A stretch of 64,000 nt of DNA from Streptomyces peucetius (GTDB lineage Bacteria; Actinomycetota; Actinomycetes; Streptomycetales; Streptomycetaceae), in assembly GCF_025854275.1 (NCBI RefSeq), contig NZ_CP107567.1, positions 2,790,001 to 2,854,000 on the forward strand, given 5' to 3'. The notes under the pieces are model-generated. The model had not been told where the DNA came from, made no database searches, and saw nothing but the letters and a program-made list of their open reading frames with translations. Position 1 is the first letter of the stretch, and every line of letters begins with the position of its first letter. The translations under genes were made by a program, and so were the position numbers. This document shows positions 50,367-58,718 of this stretch, piece by piece.

Positions 50367-51377
50367 ATGCGCCCCGACACGCCTGCTGACCACATCGCCG
50401 AAGCCGAGCGCCTGCTGCGTACCGCCGAGCAGTATCCGGAGGACGCCGAACCGCTGCTCCTCCAGGCCGCAGCCCACCTGGAACTCGCCGGCGAACGCGG
50501 CCGAGCCTCCACCCTCTACGACCGCCTCCTGGCGTCCGAGCAGCCCGAGCAGCCGCAGCTCGTCAAAGCGCTGCAGGCCGCCAACCTCTGGGAGTACGGC
50601 CACGAGGCCGAGGCCCGCGCCCTGATCAACGGCATCCGCACCGCCGCGCCGGCACAGGCCGCGCCGTGGGAGATCATCGCGGAGACGCTGGAGAACCACG
50701 ACGAGCTCGAGGCGTCCCACGACTGCTTCTCCACGGCGCTGTCGATCCTCCACACCCAGAGCGACGAGGACGTCCCGTACGCCACCCGGTCCCTCCTCTC
50801 GGGCCGCCACCGCGTCCGCCGCCTGCTGGGCCTGCCCCACGACGACTGGGACTCCACGGCCGACCGGGTCCACGCCGCCCACACCCCGGACGTCACCCTC
50901 GACGAACTCCACGACCCGAACCGCCTGTGGGCGCTCGGCTCCGACAACCCGGCCGAGCTGAAGGCCGAGATCGCCCGTCTCCGCTCCGAACTGGGCTCCT
51001 ACCGCTCGGCCCTGTCCCGCCCCTTCCCGGTCGCGGTCCTCCACTGGCCGGATGCGGAATTCACGGAGCTGCTCGAGGCGTACCCCCGGCTCACCTCCGA
51101 GTACCCGACCCACGCGGCGCACCTGGCGGACATCGAGGCCTCGCTGCGCGACCTGTCGGCGACGGGCACGGAGAACCTGGGCATCGTGACGGCGACGGTC
51201 CCCTCCTACGAGGCCTTCGCCGCCTCCGAGCAGTCCTCCCCCGCGAACACGGACCTCCTCCCCCAGTACGCCACCACCCTCGCGGCCCGCGGCCGCGCGG
51301 CAGCCTGGCCCCCGGCGAAGGGCGCGCCGTGCTGGTGCGGGTCGGGGACGGCGTACCGGGAGTGCCACGGGGCGTAG
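50367..51377 (+). CDS. SEC-C-motif helical-repeat protein
   Basis: A 336-residue protein. The N-terminal half is a TPR-like helical repeat (HIAEAERLLRTAEQYPEDAE, LLQAAAHLELAGERGRASTL, LVKALQAANLWEYGHEAEAR). The extreme C-terminus is a SEC-C zinc motif, PCWCGSGTAYRECHG, the metal-binding tail found in SecA and many stand-alone proteins. Such proteins may be chaperone adaptors. It is divergent from the sortase gene. It lies just left of the probable defence island but nothing ties it to it. Confidence 0.85.
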   Translation: MRPDTPADHIAEAERLLRTAEQYPEDAEPLLLQAAAHLELAGERGRASTLYDRLLASEQPEQPQLVKALQAANLWEYGHEAEARALINGIRTAAPAQAAPWEIIAETLENHDELEASHDCFSTALSILHTQSDEDVPYATRSLLSGRHRVRRLLGLPHDDWDSTADRVHAAHTPDVTLDELHDPNRLWALGSDNPAELKAEIARLRSELGSYRSALSRPFPVAVLHWPDAEFTELLEAYPRLTSEYPTHAAHLADIEASLRDLSATGTENLGIVTATVPSYEAFAASEQSSPANTDLLPQYATTLAARGRAAAWPPAKGAPCWCGSGTAYRECHGA

Positions 51378-51502
51378 GGCTGAGCCCCGGGGCCGGCCTC
51401 ATGCCACCGAGCGGCCGCAGCGCGCACCTCCGCAGCTGCGCACCGCACGCCGGGCACCGGATCGGACACACGACGCCGCCGGTGCGCCGGCACAATGCAC
51501 AC

Positions 51503-51940
51503 GTGCCCGATGCCATCCCGTCCTCCGCCGCAGTCTCCGCCCGCATGAGCCGCCAGGGCTCACGCGACACGGCTCAGGAGCTGGCGGTTCGCAGGCTGCT
51601 GCACGCCTCCGGCCTGCGCTACCGCGTGAACGTCCCGGTGCCCGGCATGCCCCGCCGAACGATCGACATCGTCTTCCCCAGGGTCAAGATCGCGATCTTC
51701 CTGGACGGCTGCTTCTGGCATGGCTGCCCCCAGCACGCGACCCACCCCAAGGCCAATGCGGAGTGGTGGCGGACCAAGCTCGACAAGAACACGGCACGGG
51801 ACATCGAGACGACCGGCCACCTCACGGAGGCAGGCTGGACGGTCCTTCGGTTCTGGGAGCACGTACCGGCGGAAGAGGTCGCGGCGACGGTACATGCGGC
51901 TGTGGACCGGGAGAAGCGGGACCGGGACCGGCAGAAGTAG
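51503..51940 (+). CDS. Very-short-patch-repair (Vsr-like) endonuclease
   Basis: A 145-residue PD-(D/E)XK-fold nuclease of the Vsr family. The motif RRTIDIVFPRVKIAIFLDGC (catalytic D55) and the zinc/active-site segment FLDGCFWHGCPQHATHP are typical, and EWWRTKLDKNTARD follows as in classic Vsr. GTG 51503 is used as start. Vsr nicks at T:G mismatches made by deamination of 5-methylcytosine, so its place just upstream of two C5 methyltransferase genes fits. In defence islands related proteins can instead act as restriction nucleases. First gene of the island, 43 bases before the first methyltransferase gene. Confidence 0.92.
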   Translation: MPDAIPSSAAVSARMSRQGSRDTAQELAVRRLLHASGLRYRVNVPVPGMPRRTIDIVFPRVKIAIFLDGCFWHGCPQHATHPKANAEWWRTKLDKNTARDIETTGHLTEAGWTVLRFWEHVPAEEVAATVHAAVDREKRDRDRQK

Positions 51941-51983
51941 AGGGCCCGAGCGCCAGGCCCGAGGAAGATTTCAGGGGGAGCGG

Positions 51984-52970
51984 ATGACTGATCGACTCGG
52001 GTTCGTGGACGTCTGTTCCGGGGCGGGCGGGTTGGCATCGGGGCTGGAGAGTGCGGGCTTCTCGCCCATGCTCCTGCTCGACAACAAACGCCAGGCATGC
52101 GACACCCTGCTGGCCAACCGACCGCAGTGGAACGTGGTCTGTGAGGACCTTCTCGATTTCCTCCCGGACGAGTACCCGGAGGCCCTGGACGTCGACCTCC
52201 TGTCGGCCGGCCTGCCGCGAGTGAAAGCCTCGGCCGCAGTGGGGCGTGCGGACAGTGACCAGGAACTGCGACTTCTCACTGCCACGATCTGTCTGGTCCA
52301 CTCGATCCAGCCACGGGCCCTGTTGCTGGAGAACCTGCCCGCCCTCGCCGAATCGCCTGCGTATGTCGACATACGCAGTTTCGTCGAGGCCGAACTGGCC
52401 CATCTCGGCTACGGATTCTGCTGGTTCGTACTGAACGCGGCGGACTTCGGTGTTCCGCAGGAGCGCAGGCAGGGCATTCTCGTGGCTCTCAAGAAACAGT
52501 GGTTCCACGCCTTCGCCCCGCCCGAGCCGACGGCGGCCGAGCATGTCCCGGTCGGCCGGGCCCTGCGCCGGTCGATGGGGTCCCGGGGCTGGCGCGACGC
52601 CGACGTGTGGGCAGCCCAGGCGTTGGCCGTGGCGCCCACTCTGGTCGGAGGCTCCGACAACCGCGGCGGTGCGGATCTCGGCCCGTCCGGCACCAAGCGG
52701 GCCTGGGCGCGAATGGGGGTGAACGCAGGCGCGTTGGCCGACGAGGTGCCGGGGGCGGAGTATGTATGGCCGCACGCGGACGACCCGTCACAGATGCTGA
52801 AGATCACTGTGGACCAGGCTGCCCTCCTGCAGTCGTTCCCCCCGGAGTGGCGCATAACGGGACGGAAGACGGCTCGGTACCGGCAGATCGGTCATGCCAC
52901 TCCACCGCCGGTGGGCAGGGCGCTCGGGGCCGCCATCGCGACGGCTCTGCGCTCCTCCGTCCGCCCATAG
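51984..52970 (+). CDS. C5 cytosine methyltransferase homologue without catalytic Cys
   Basis: A 328-residue protein of the DNA (cytosine-5) methyltransferase family: motif I FVDVCSGAGGLASGLESAG, cofactor acids LLDNKRQACD, motif VI-like LLLENLPAL, motif VIII-like VPQERRQGILVAL and C-terminal motif X region IGHATPPPVGRALGAAIA. At motif IV, where the family has a Pro-Cys pair, this protein reads SAGLPRVKASAAVG, with Pro78-Arg79. The nucleophile that attacks cytosine is therefore missing and the protein should not methylate DNA by itself. It may be a specificity or regulatory partner of the downstream active enzyme. GGGGGA precedes the ATG. Confidence 0.88.
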   Translation: MTDRLGFVDVCSGAGGLASGLESAGFSPMLLLDNKRQACDTLLANRPQWNVVCEDLLDFLPDEYPEALDVDLLSAGLPRVKASAAVGRADSDQELRLLTATICLVHSIQPRALLLENLPALAESPAYVDIRSFVEAELAHLGYGFCWFVLNAADFGVPQERRQGILVALKKQWFHAFAPPEPTAAEHVPVGRALRRSMGSRGWRDADVWAAQALAVAPTLVGGSDNRGGADLGPSGTKRAWARMGVNAGALADEVPGAEYVWPHADDPSQMLKITVDQAALLQSFPPEWRITGRKTARYRQIGHATPPPVGRALGAAIATALRSSVRP

Positions 52971-53003
52971 GCAAGACGTGCCGCACGCACTCGCAGCGCC
53001 GGC

Positions 53004-53009
53004 TAAACT
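53004..53009 (+). promoter_or_regulatory. Possible -10 box of a leaderless methyltransferase transcript
   Basis: TAAACT lies eight bases before the ATG of the second methyltransferase gene, which has no ribosome-binding site. This spacing predicts transcription starting at or within a base or two of the ATG. No good -35 is seen. Confidence 0.4.
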
Positions 53010-53017
53010 TCTCGCCC

Positions 53018-54601
53018 ATGAGCCACATCAAAGAGGAAGACGCCCGACCTGCGGGTTTCCGCATCCTGGACCTGTTCGCAGGCCCGGGCGGGCTGGATGT
53101 GGCGGCGGACGTCCTGGGGCACCGGGTCACCGGCATCGAATGGGACAAAGGAGCCTGTGCCACGCGCAGCGCGGCGGGCATGGACACGTTCCATGGTGAT
53201 GTGCGGCAGTACCGCGCAGCCTTTTTCCCGCACGCCCAGGTTCTGACCGGCGGTCCCCCCTGCCAGACCTTCACCGTGGCTGGACACGGGGCAGGGCGCA
53301 GGGCGCTGGACGAGGTGGTCCAGTACATCAGGCGCTTGCACCACGCCGTGCGTCCCCAGAGCAACCAGGACTGGAATCAGATCTTCCGAACCTGGCGAAA
53401 GATCTCCGAGGAACTCAGGCTGAGGGAACTCGAGGCCAGGGAGGTCAAAGCCGAGAAGCGCACGCTCGAGGACCGCAGAGCCGTAAAGCGCAAGGCCATG
53501 AAGAGCAGGCTGGAGGAGCTCGGTAACTCCCAGGACGAGATCAAGAGCTTCCTGAAGAAACTGAAGGCTCCGCAGAGCCTCGAGTTCCGAGACAGCGAAC
53601 TCAAGGACACGCTGGAGGAGTTCAGCGGCCTCAACGACCAGCTCGACAAGCTGAGGGACAGGCTCGAGGAGTTGGGGGACGAGCGGACAGGCTTGGTCCT
53701 GCAACCTCTGTGGTGGGTGATCGAGAGGAGCAGGCGCCCCGGCTCGGAACCCTACGAAGCCGTCATCCTGGAACAGGTACCCGCCGTGATGCCGGTGTGG
53801 AGGGAGTACATCAAGGTGCTCGCCTCCCTCGGGTATCACACAGGGACGCAGTTGATGCACACAGAGGCCTTCGGCGTTCCCCAGACCCGACGGCGTGCGG
53901 TGCTCATGGCCCGCCTCGACAGGACCGCCCACCTGAACCGTGTCGAGCTTCGCCCCGGCGACTTCCCTGAGGTGCCCGAAAGGCACCAGCGCTACCAGCC
54001 GGGGTCACGTCCCGCACCGCGATCGAAGGCAGGGAACGCAGCCGACACTCTCCCCTTGGAGACCTCGGGGGAGAGCGCCGATGAGCCTACGAAGGACCCG
54101 TGGGTCTCCATGGAGAGGTCCCTGGGAAGCGCAAGGAAGATCGCGGAGAGGCTGGAGCCGGAGCTGGAGCTGCCCGCTCGTCCGGCCTTCACCGTCATCT
54201 CGAACTACGGGACCGGTGGCGATCCCGAGGCGCGCGGCCGACGCGACCACGACGCGCCTTCCGCCACGATCACCGGAAAAGTGTCACGAAACCGCTTGGT
54301 CCGGAAGGGCACCGACGAGAACCTCGACCGCTTCAGCTTTGCCGAGGCTGGTGTGCTGCAGACGTTTCCCGTCGCCTACCCCTGGGACGGTAACGACGTG
54401 TCGCAGCAGATCGGCAACGCCGTGCCGCCCAGGCTCGCCCTGCACGTGCTGCGGCACGTACTGGGGCCCGAGTTGAGCGGCAAGGAGGCCAAGGCTCGAT
54501 TGGAGCAGGATGCCGAGAAGCTGGAGAGGTGGAAGCCCGGCCCGCCGGTGCAACCCGGTGGCCACCGCGAGCTGAAGGGCCACCCGCTCACGGGCAGGTG
54601 A
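53018..54601 (+). CDS. C5 cytosine methyltransferase with intact catalytic Cys and long charged insert
   Basis: A 527-residue DNA methyltransferase. Motif I is RILDLFAGPGGLDVAADVLG, motif IV VLTGGPPCQTFTVAGHGAGR with nucleophile C82, motif VI VILEQVPAVMPVW, motif VIII FGVPQTRRRAVLMARLD, and motif X QQIGNAVPPRLALHVLRHVL. Between motifs IV and VI lies an insert of about 115 residues (about 112-225), highly charged and helical, probably coiled coil (KISEELRLRELEAREVKAEK and similar). This is unusual; family members normally have a short loop there. The target recognition region is about 310-430. It converges on the operon at 54611 with only nine bases between stops. Confidence 0.93.
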   Translation: MSHIKEEDARPAGFRILDLFAGPGGLDVAADVLGHRVTGIEWDKGACATRSAAGMDTFHGDVRQYRAAFFPHAQVLTGGPPCQTFTVAGHGAGRRALDEVVQYIRRLHHAVRPQSNQDWNQIFRTWRKISEELRLRELEAREVKAEKRTLEDRRAVKRKAMKSRLEELGNSQDEIKSFLKKLKAPQSLEFRDSELKDTLEEFSGLNDQLDKLRDRLEELGDERTGLVLQPLWWVIERSRRPGSEPYEAVILEQVPAVMPVWREYIKVLASLGYHTGTQLMHTEAFGVPQTRRRAVLMARLDRTAHLNRVELRPGDFPEVPERHQRYQPGSRPAPRSKAGNAADTLPLETSGESADEPTKDPWVSMERSLGSARKIAERLEPELELPARPAFTVISNYGTGGDPEARGRRDHDAPSATITGKVSRNRLVRKGTDENLDRFSFAEAGVLQTFPVAYPWDGNDVSQQIGNAVPPRLALHVLRHVLGPELSGKEAKARLEQDAEKLERWKPGPPVQPGGHRELKGHPLTGR

Positions 54602-54610
54602 CCCTCCGCC

Positions 54611-55489
54611 TCAGCCCTGGGGCTTCCGTCCCCTGACCGGGGCCGTCTCAAAGAGGTCGGCGAAGTAGTCGGTGAGTGCAACCACCGACTTCTCCGCTAC
54701 CGGATCCTCGTCGGGCCCGTCCGGCAGGGAGTGCCGCGGCACCGGGGGCGCGGACGCGGCCTCCGCGATCCACTGGCGCAGCACCTCGGGGTCGCGCGGC
54801 TCGTCTTCGGCCAGCGCGTCGTAGATCAGGGTCGCACCGGCGGCGTTGATCGCCGTCATCAGACCCTCTATGTCCCGCCCAGTGCCGGCGACCCCACGTT
54901 CCAGGATGCGTACGAGGGCCTGGGCAGTCGGGCGGTGGTCAATCAGATCCCGACGGAGGGCGTTGTGAATCAGGTCCTGATTGGCGCAGGCCACCTCGAC
55001 TGGGGAGTAGTCCTTGCCGTTGCGGAACATTTCCGCCGCCCACCACAGGCGCGAGAAGCACTGCCGGTCCGGCGCACCCTTGAACCGCTCCACGTTGATA
55101 CGCGGCTCACTCCGACCCTGCGCGGGCGCCGGAGGATGCCGCCAAGCCACGTAGTCCGGAGCTACGGCCATCGCGAAATGGTTCCAGAGCCTGCGGTCCG
55201 CGGCCTCCCGCCGGGTGAGGCGCAGGGCCGCATGCAGTCGGGGCGCGAGCCAGCCGTCGGCCCGGGTCCGGTTGTCCTGGAACTCGTGCATCGCGTCCTC
55301 CACGAGTTCCCTGAGAGGTTCGACCTCCCACCGGGGATCTTCCTCCGGCATCGGTTCGACGACCTTGGCGAGATCGACGCCTCCGTGGCCTCGGGTCCCC
55401 TTGAGCAGGTCCTCCGTGAGGAAGGGGTCGGCCGCCGTCGCGGACAGCAGGCCGAGCCGCTGGGGAAGATGGTGCGGCTTCTCGATCAT
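54611..55489 (-). CDS. DUF6339-like protein of the methyltransferase/GHKL island
   Basis: A 292-residue soluble protein from ATG 55489, overlapping the upstream stop (ATGA). It is mostly helical, with many Trp and Arg: GWLAPRLHAALRLTRREAAD, RLWNHFAMAVAPDYVAWRHP and CFSRLWWAAEMFRNGKDYSP. I recall this pattern from a domain of unknown function (DUF6339) found near DNA modification genes, with moderate certainty. No catalytic motif is recognised. Last gene of a three-gene leftward operon that begins with the HTH-GHKL ATPase. Confidence 0.75.
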   Translation of the reverse strand: MIEKPHHLPQRLGLLSATAADPFLTEDLLKGTRGHGGVDLAKVVEPMPEEDPRWEVEPLRELVEDAMHEFQDNRTRADGWLAPRLHAALRLTRREAADRRLWNHFAMAVAPDYVAWRHPPAPAQGRSEPRINVERFKGAPDRQCFSRLWWAAEMFRNGKDYSPVEVACANQDLIHNALRRDLIDHRPTAQALVRILERGVAGTGRDIEGLMTAINAAGATLIYDALAEDEPRDPEVLRQWIAEAASAPPVPRHSLPDGPDEDPVAEKSVVALTDYFADLFETAPVRGRKPQG

Positions 55490-56481
55490 GCTCTGTCCCC
55501 TCGGTTCATCTGCTGCAGTGCTCGCAGGGAGTTGGCGAGCGCCTTGCTCGCCCCGGCGCGACGTACGGCCGCGTAGTGAATACGGGTCTGGAGCTCCACC
55601 CACCCCGCGTCGCCGGTGCGCCGGCGGTGGACCTGGCGGAGCGCCTCCTCCACATGGACGCCCGGCACCACGTCGGGAAGCATCTCCCGCAGCACCTCGC
55701 CCTGCCAGTCGGTGGGGAAGACCGGCGAGCCGTCGGGTTCGACCTCCAGGTCGCCCACGGAGCTGTGGAACACCGCGGTCCACACGTCGGTGGCCATCTG
55801 GGAGACGAGCATCTCGTGGATTTTGCTCTCGATGCCTCCGCTCTCGCCGCCGAGAAGGTCGGAGAACCCCTCGATGTCGGTATTGACCAGTACCGTGGGC
55901 AGCCGCCCGGAGGCATCCACGATCCAGGGCACGTCCGCGTAGGTGTGCAACCACTCGCGTGCACTCTTGGAGAAGCTCGTCTGCTTCACGTCGAGGCGAA
56001 GACCACCGAGCGGCTCCTCGGCGGACACATCGACGGTCCAGTCCTCGTCGCTCTCGGCGATCGCCCGGCCGCGCACGTCGCCGACCGTGGCGACGGCATG
56101 TGCGGCAAGCGCCGCGCGACCCACGTGATCGTCGCGGAAGACCTCGATGTCACCGGACCACTCCTTGCTTTCCGGGGCGTCCTGGCGGAGATCCACGGCG
56201 GTGCGCACATTGGTCTCACCGTCGGTGAGCACGGCCAGGACACGCAGTTGGCTCCACGGGGCGTCAGAAGCGTTGGCGCCGGGCGGCAGAGTGGCGGACA
56301 GACCGACCCTGGCCGACACCCAGCTCTCGTGCTGCGCCACGCCCAGGGCCACGGTCCGCTGCTGAATGGAGTAGGCCGACGTGTCCAGGTGGTCCCGAGA
56401 GCCGTCGGGCAACCTGAGAGAGACGGAGGTCACCCGAAGCGTGATCGGGCGGTTGAGCCGCTTGTACGGGTAGAACTTCAT
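55486..56481 (-). CDS. Unknown protein between GHKL ATPase and DUF6339-like genes
   Basis: A 331-residue protein starting MKFYPYKRLNRPITLRVTSV, with GGGGGAGTGAGG before ATG 56481 and only three bases after the ATPase stop. The N-terminal two thirds look beta-rich with alternating hydrophobic residues (LRLDVKQTSFSKSAREWLHT); the last third is helical (EALRQVHRRRTGDAGWVELQ). I see no nuclease or helicase motif and know no family. Its tight coupling to the GHKL ATPase gene suggests a partner subunit, for instance a DNA- or phage-sensing one; this is inference. Confidence 0.7.
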   Translation of the reverse strand: MKFYPYKRLNRPITLRVTSVSLRLPDGSRDHLDTSAYSIQQRTVALGVAQHESWVSARVGLSATLPPGANASDAPWSQLRVLAVLTDGETNVRTAVDLRQDAPESKEWSGDIEVFRDDHVGRAALAAHAVATVGDVRGRAIAESDEDWTVDVSAEEPLGGLRLDVKQTSFSKSAREWLHTYADVPWIVDASGRLPTVLVNTDIEGFSDLLGGESGGIESKIHEMLVSQMATDVWTAVFHSSVGDLEVEPDGSPVFPTDWQGEVLREMLPDVVPGVHVEEALRQVHRRRTGDAGWVELQTRIHYAAVRRAGASKALANSLRALQQMNRGDRA

Positions 56482-56484
56482 GCC

Positions 56485-58623
56485 TCACTCCCCCTTGCCG
56501 GCACGGAGTTCGAGAACGAGCCGCGTGAGCGTGGTACGGACCGGATGACTGGCGATGTCCGTGGCGCCCCGGAAGATGGCTCGCCGAGAACCGGGCATGA
56601 AGCGGAGTAGACCGTCCTCGACGACACATCCGTCCTCGGCGACGAGCTCGGCCCAGTCGAGTCGGGGGCGACCTCCCGATCGCACGTCGAGCAGTACCAC
56701 CGGTGTCATGGTGGGCAGTTCGTCGGCGCGCGGCAGCTTCACCTCAGCGGTGATCCGCCACTCTCCGTTCGCGCCGATCTCCGCGTCGAGTCCGTCCAGT
56801 TCCGGCAGAGCCTGCCCGGAACCACGCCTGGGCACAGTCTTTCGTGGGACGGTGAGTGCCTTCCGCAACTTGGCGCCGCCCTCTCCGCCGGAACGCTTCG
56901 GCCGGGCGACCAACTCCTTCACAGCGGCGTTGACCTCCGTGGTGAGCCGGGCGATGCGCTGGTGCGCGGTGTGCGACCAGCGAAGGGTCAATTCCTCGGT
57001 CTGGCCCCAGCGGTCGTGCTCGGGGGGCTCGGCCGCACGCAGAAACTCCTCGGCCTCCTCGGCGAAGGGAGCAGAGTCTCCAGCCGCGTGTCCCGCGAGC
57101 AGCACGGCCTGGAAAGCGTTGACGCCCAGCGGCAGCCCGGCAACACCGGACTTCTTGATGGTCATCCGATTACCGCGAAGCGAATGGACCTGGTTCGAGA
57201 TGCCGTCCGCGTCCTCGGCATCCGTGACCAGCAGCACCGCCGGGTGAATGCCGAGCGTGCCGCGGCGCCCGCCGGAGAGGGGCAGCCGGAGCGGGACCGT
57301 GCGAAGGGCGACCTGACCGGCCTCGGTGAGCCGGTCCACGGTCGTCCCTTCATAGAGGGCGCGCAACGCTCGGGTTCGAGAGGGCTGGGCCGCGCTCGGG
57401 TCGACCTTCTCCTCCTCGATGACGACCTCGTTGTTGCGCAGCGTGCGGACCGTTGTCTCCAGGAGGGGCAGTCGGCTGCCACCGCCTGTCATCGCCGCCC
57501 AGAAGTCTCGTCCCAGCGCCGCCTTCAGCCGTCGGTGCATGGCTCGGATGTCGTGGGTCCCGTCTTCTCCATCTCCTTCGTCGTCGACATCGACGTCGAG
57601 CGTGCCCTGATCGAGACTCGCCACGTCGTGTGCGCCGACGATGAGGAAGGACGTGCCCGGCTCGTCACTGTCACGAGTGAGGTGGAGGCGCTCGACCGTC
57701 TCCTCGTCGGCCCACCAGGAACGAGCCACTTCAGCACCCGGGGTGTCCGGGTCGGGGCGTCCGAGCCAGGCGGGACCCGCGTACGGGCGGCCGTCGACGG
57801 AACGCCACGGCAGCTCAAGACGTCCGATGACACGGCGTTCTGTCCGTCCCTCGTGAGGGACGGACAGCGTGGAGTTGATCAGGACCATGCCGAGTGCGCT
57901 GGTCGCCCAGAGCGTCGCTTTGCCGAGACCGTAGGAACCCCCCGCGTCTCGACCCGACTTGAGGCTCTCCAGCTGGCGGCGCACGACGGCTGCGAACTTG
58001 CCGTCGTCGTAGTCGTCACCGGTGAGTCCGGAGGCGTTGTAGTCGTCGATCCGCAGGAGTACCAGTCGGCCCTTCTCGAACATGTCGCGCACGCCGGCGT
58101 CGACGACCCGTCCGACCTTCTGCTGGGACGCCGACTCCGAGACCGCGAGGTAGTGAGGTTGTAGTTCGTCCCAGAGGATGGCCTTGCGGAAGGCGTCCAA
58201 GGACTCGCCGGTGAGCTCGTGGAGGGTGTACCGCACGCGGACCGGGCGACCGTTGTGCGTCAACCGCTCATCGAGGCTGTTCTGGCAGGTCTCACGAGCG
58301 AGCACCTGCACGTCCGCGTCGAAGGCGAAGGCGGCCGCGTTTCCGCCGTCGCGCCCACCGTCGCGGTAACCGGGCCGGTGGTACCAGGTGACAGGGAGGC
58401 CGACCTGAGTGTCGGTGGTTCTGGTGTGCACCGTGCCCACGTCGGTGCCGAGCGCCTTGGCGATCTCCTGCATGACCGTGGGACGGGGCACCGAGCGTCC
58501 CGTGATCCACGCGGAGACCGCGGCGCGGGTCAGCTTCAGTTCCTCGGCAAGTTCCGCCTGCGTCCTTCCGGTGAGCCTAAGTTGACGGGCCAGCCAGGGC
58601 CCGAACTCCTCGCCTGCATCCAC
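56485..58623 (-). CDS. XRE-type HTH fused to GHKL ATPase
   Basis: A 712-residue protein from GTG 58623 (CAGG six bases upstream; a TTG two codons earlier is possible). Residues 1-60 form an XRE helix-turn-helix (RTQAELAEELKLTRAAVSAW). A GHKL (Hsp90/MutL/histidine-kinase type) ATPase domain follows: N box ARETCQNSLDER (about 110-120), G1 LRIDDYNASGLTG (about 190-202) and G2 GGSYGLGKATLW (about 228-239). The rest, about 430 residues, is unknown and probably includes an S5-like second domain. The HTH suggests it binds DNA and may repress its own operon; inverted repeats lie just upstream. First gene of the leftward operon. Confidence 0.85.
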   Translation of the reverse strand: MDAGEEFGPWLARQLRLTGRTQAELAEELKLTRAAVSAWITGRSVPRPTVMQEIAKALGTDVGTVHTRTTDTQVGLPVTWYHRPGYRDGGRDGGNAAAFAFDADVQVLARETCQNSLDERLTHNGRPVRVRYTLHELTGESLDAFRKAILWDELQPHYLAVSESASQQKVGRVVDAGVRDMFEKGRLVLLRIDDYNASGLTGDDYDDGKFAAVVRRQLESLKSGRDAGGSYGLGKATLWATSALGMVLINSTLSVPHEGRTERRVIGRLELPWRSVDGRPYAGPAWLGRPDPDTPGAEVARSWWADEETVERLHLTRDSDEPGTSFLIVGAHDVASLDQGTLDVDVDDEGDGEDGTHDIRAMHRRLKAALGRDFWAAMTGGGSRLPLLETTVRTLRNNEVVIEEEKVDPSAAQPSRTRALRALYEGTTVDRLTEAGQVALRTVPLRLPLSGGRRGTLGIHPAVLLVTDAEDADGISNQVHSLRGNRMTIKKSGVAGLPLGVNAFQAVLLAGHAAGDSAPFAEEAEEFLRAAEPPEHDRWGQTEELTLRWSHTAHQRIARLTTEVNAAVKELVARPKRSGGEGGAKLRKALTVPRKTVPRRGSGQALPELDGLDAEIGANGEWRITAEVKLPRADELPTMTPVVLLDVRSGGRPRLDWAELVAEDGCVVEDGLLRFMPGSRRAIFRGATDIASHPVRTTLTRLVLELRAGKGE

Positions 58624-58685
58624 GTGCAACCTGCGCTTCCCGAGCTTCGCGAGTCTCTTGCGTGCCTGACAGGCACAGGCTAATT

Positions 58686-58718
58686 TGACGGATCGGTAAC
58701 CGTCAACTGACAGTTAAC
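58686..58718. promoter_or_regulatory. Overlapping inverted repeats upstream of HTH-GHKL gene
   Basis: TGACGG (58686-58691) and CCGTCA (58700-58705) form an inverted repeat around an inner CGGTAACCG; directly after, GTCAAC (58702-58707) faces GTTAAC (58713-58718) across TGACA. The cluster begins 63 bases before the GTG start, where an autoregulatory XRE operator would be expected. Confidence 0.55.
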
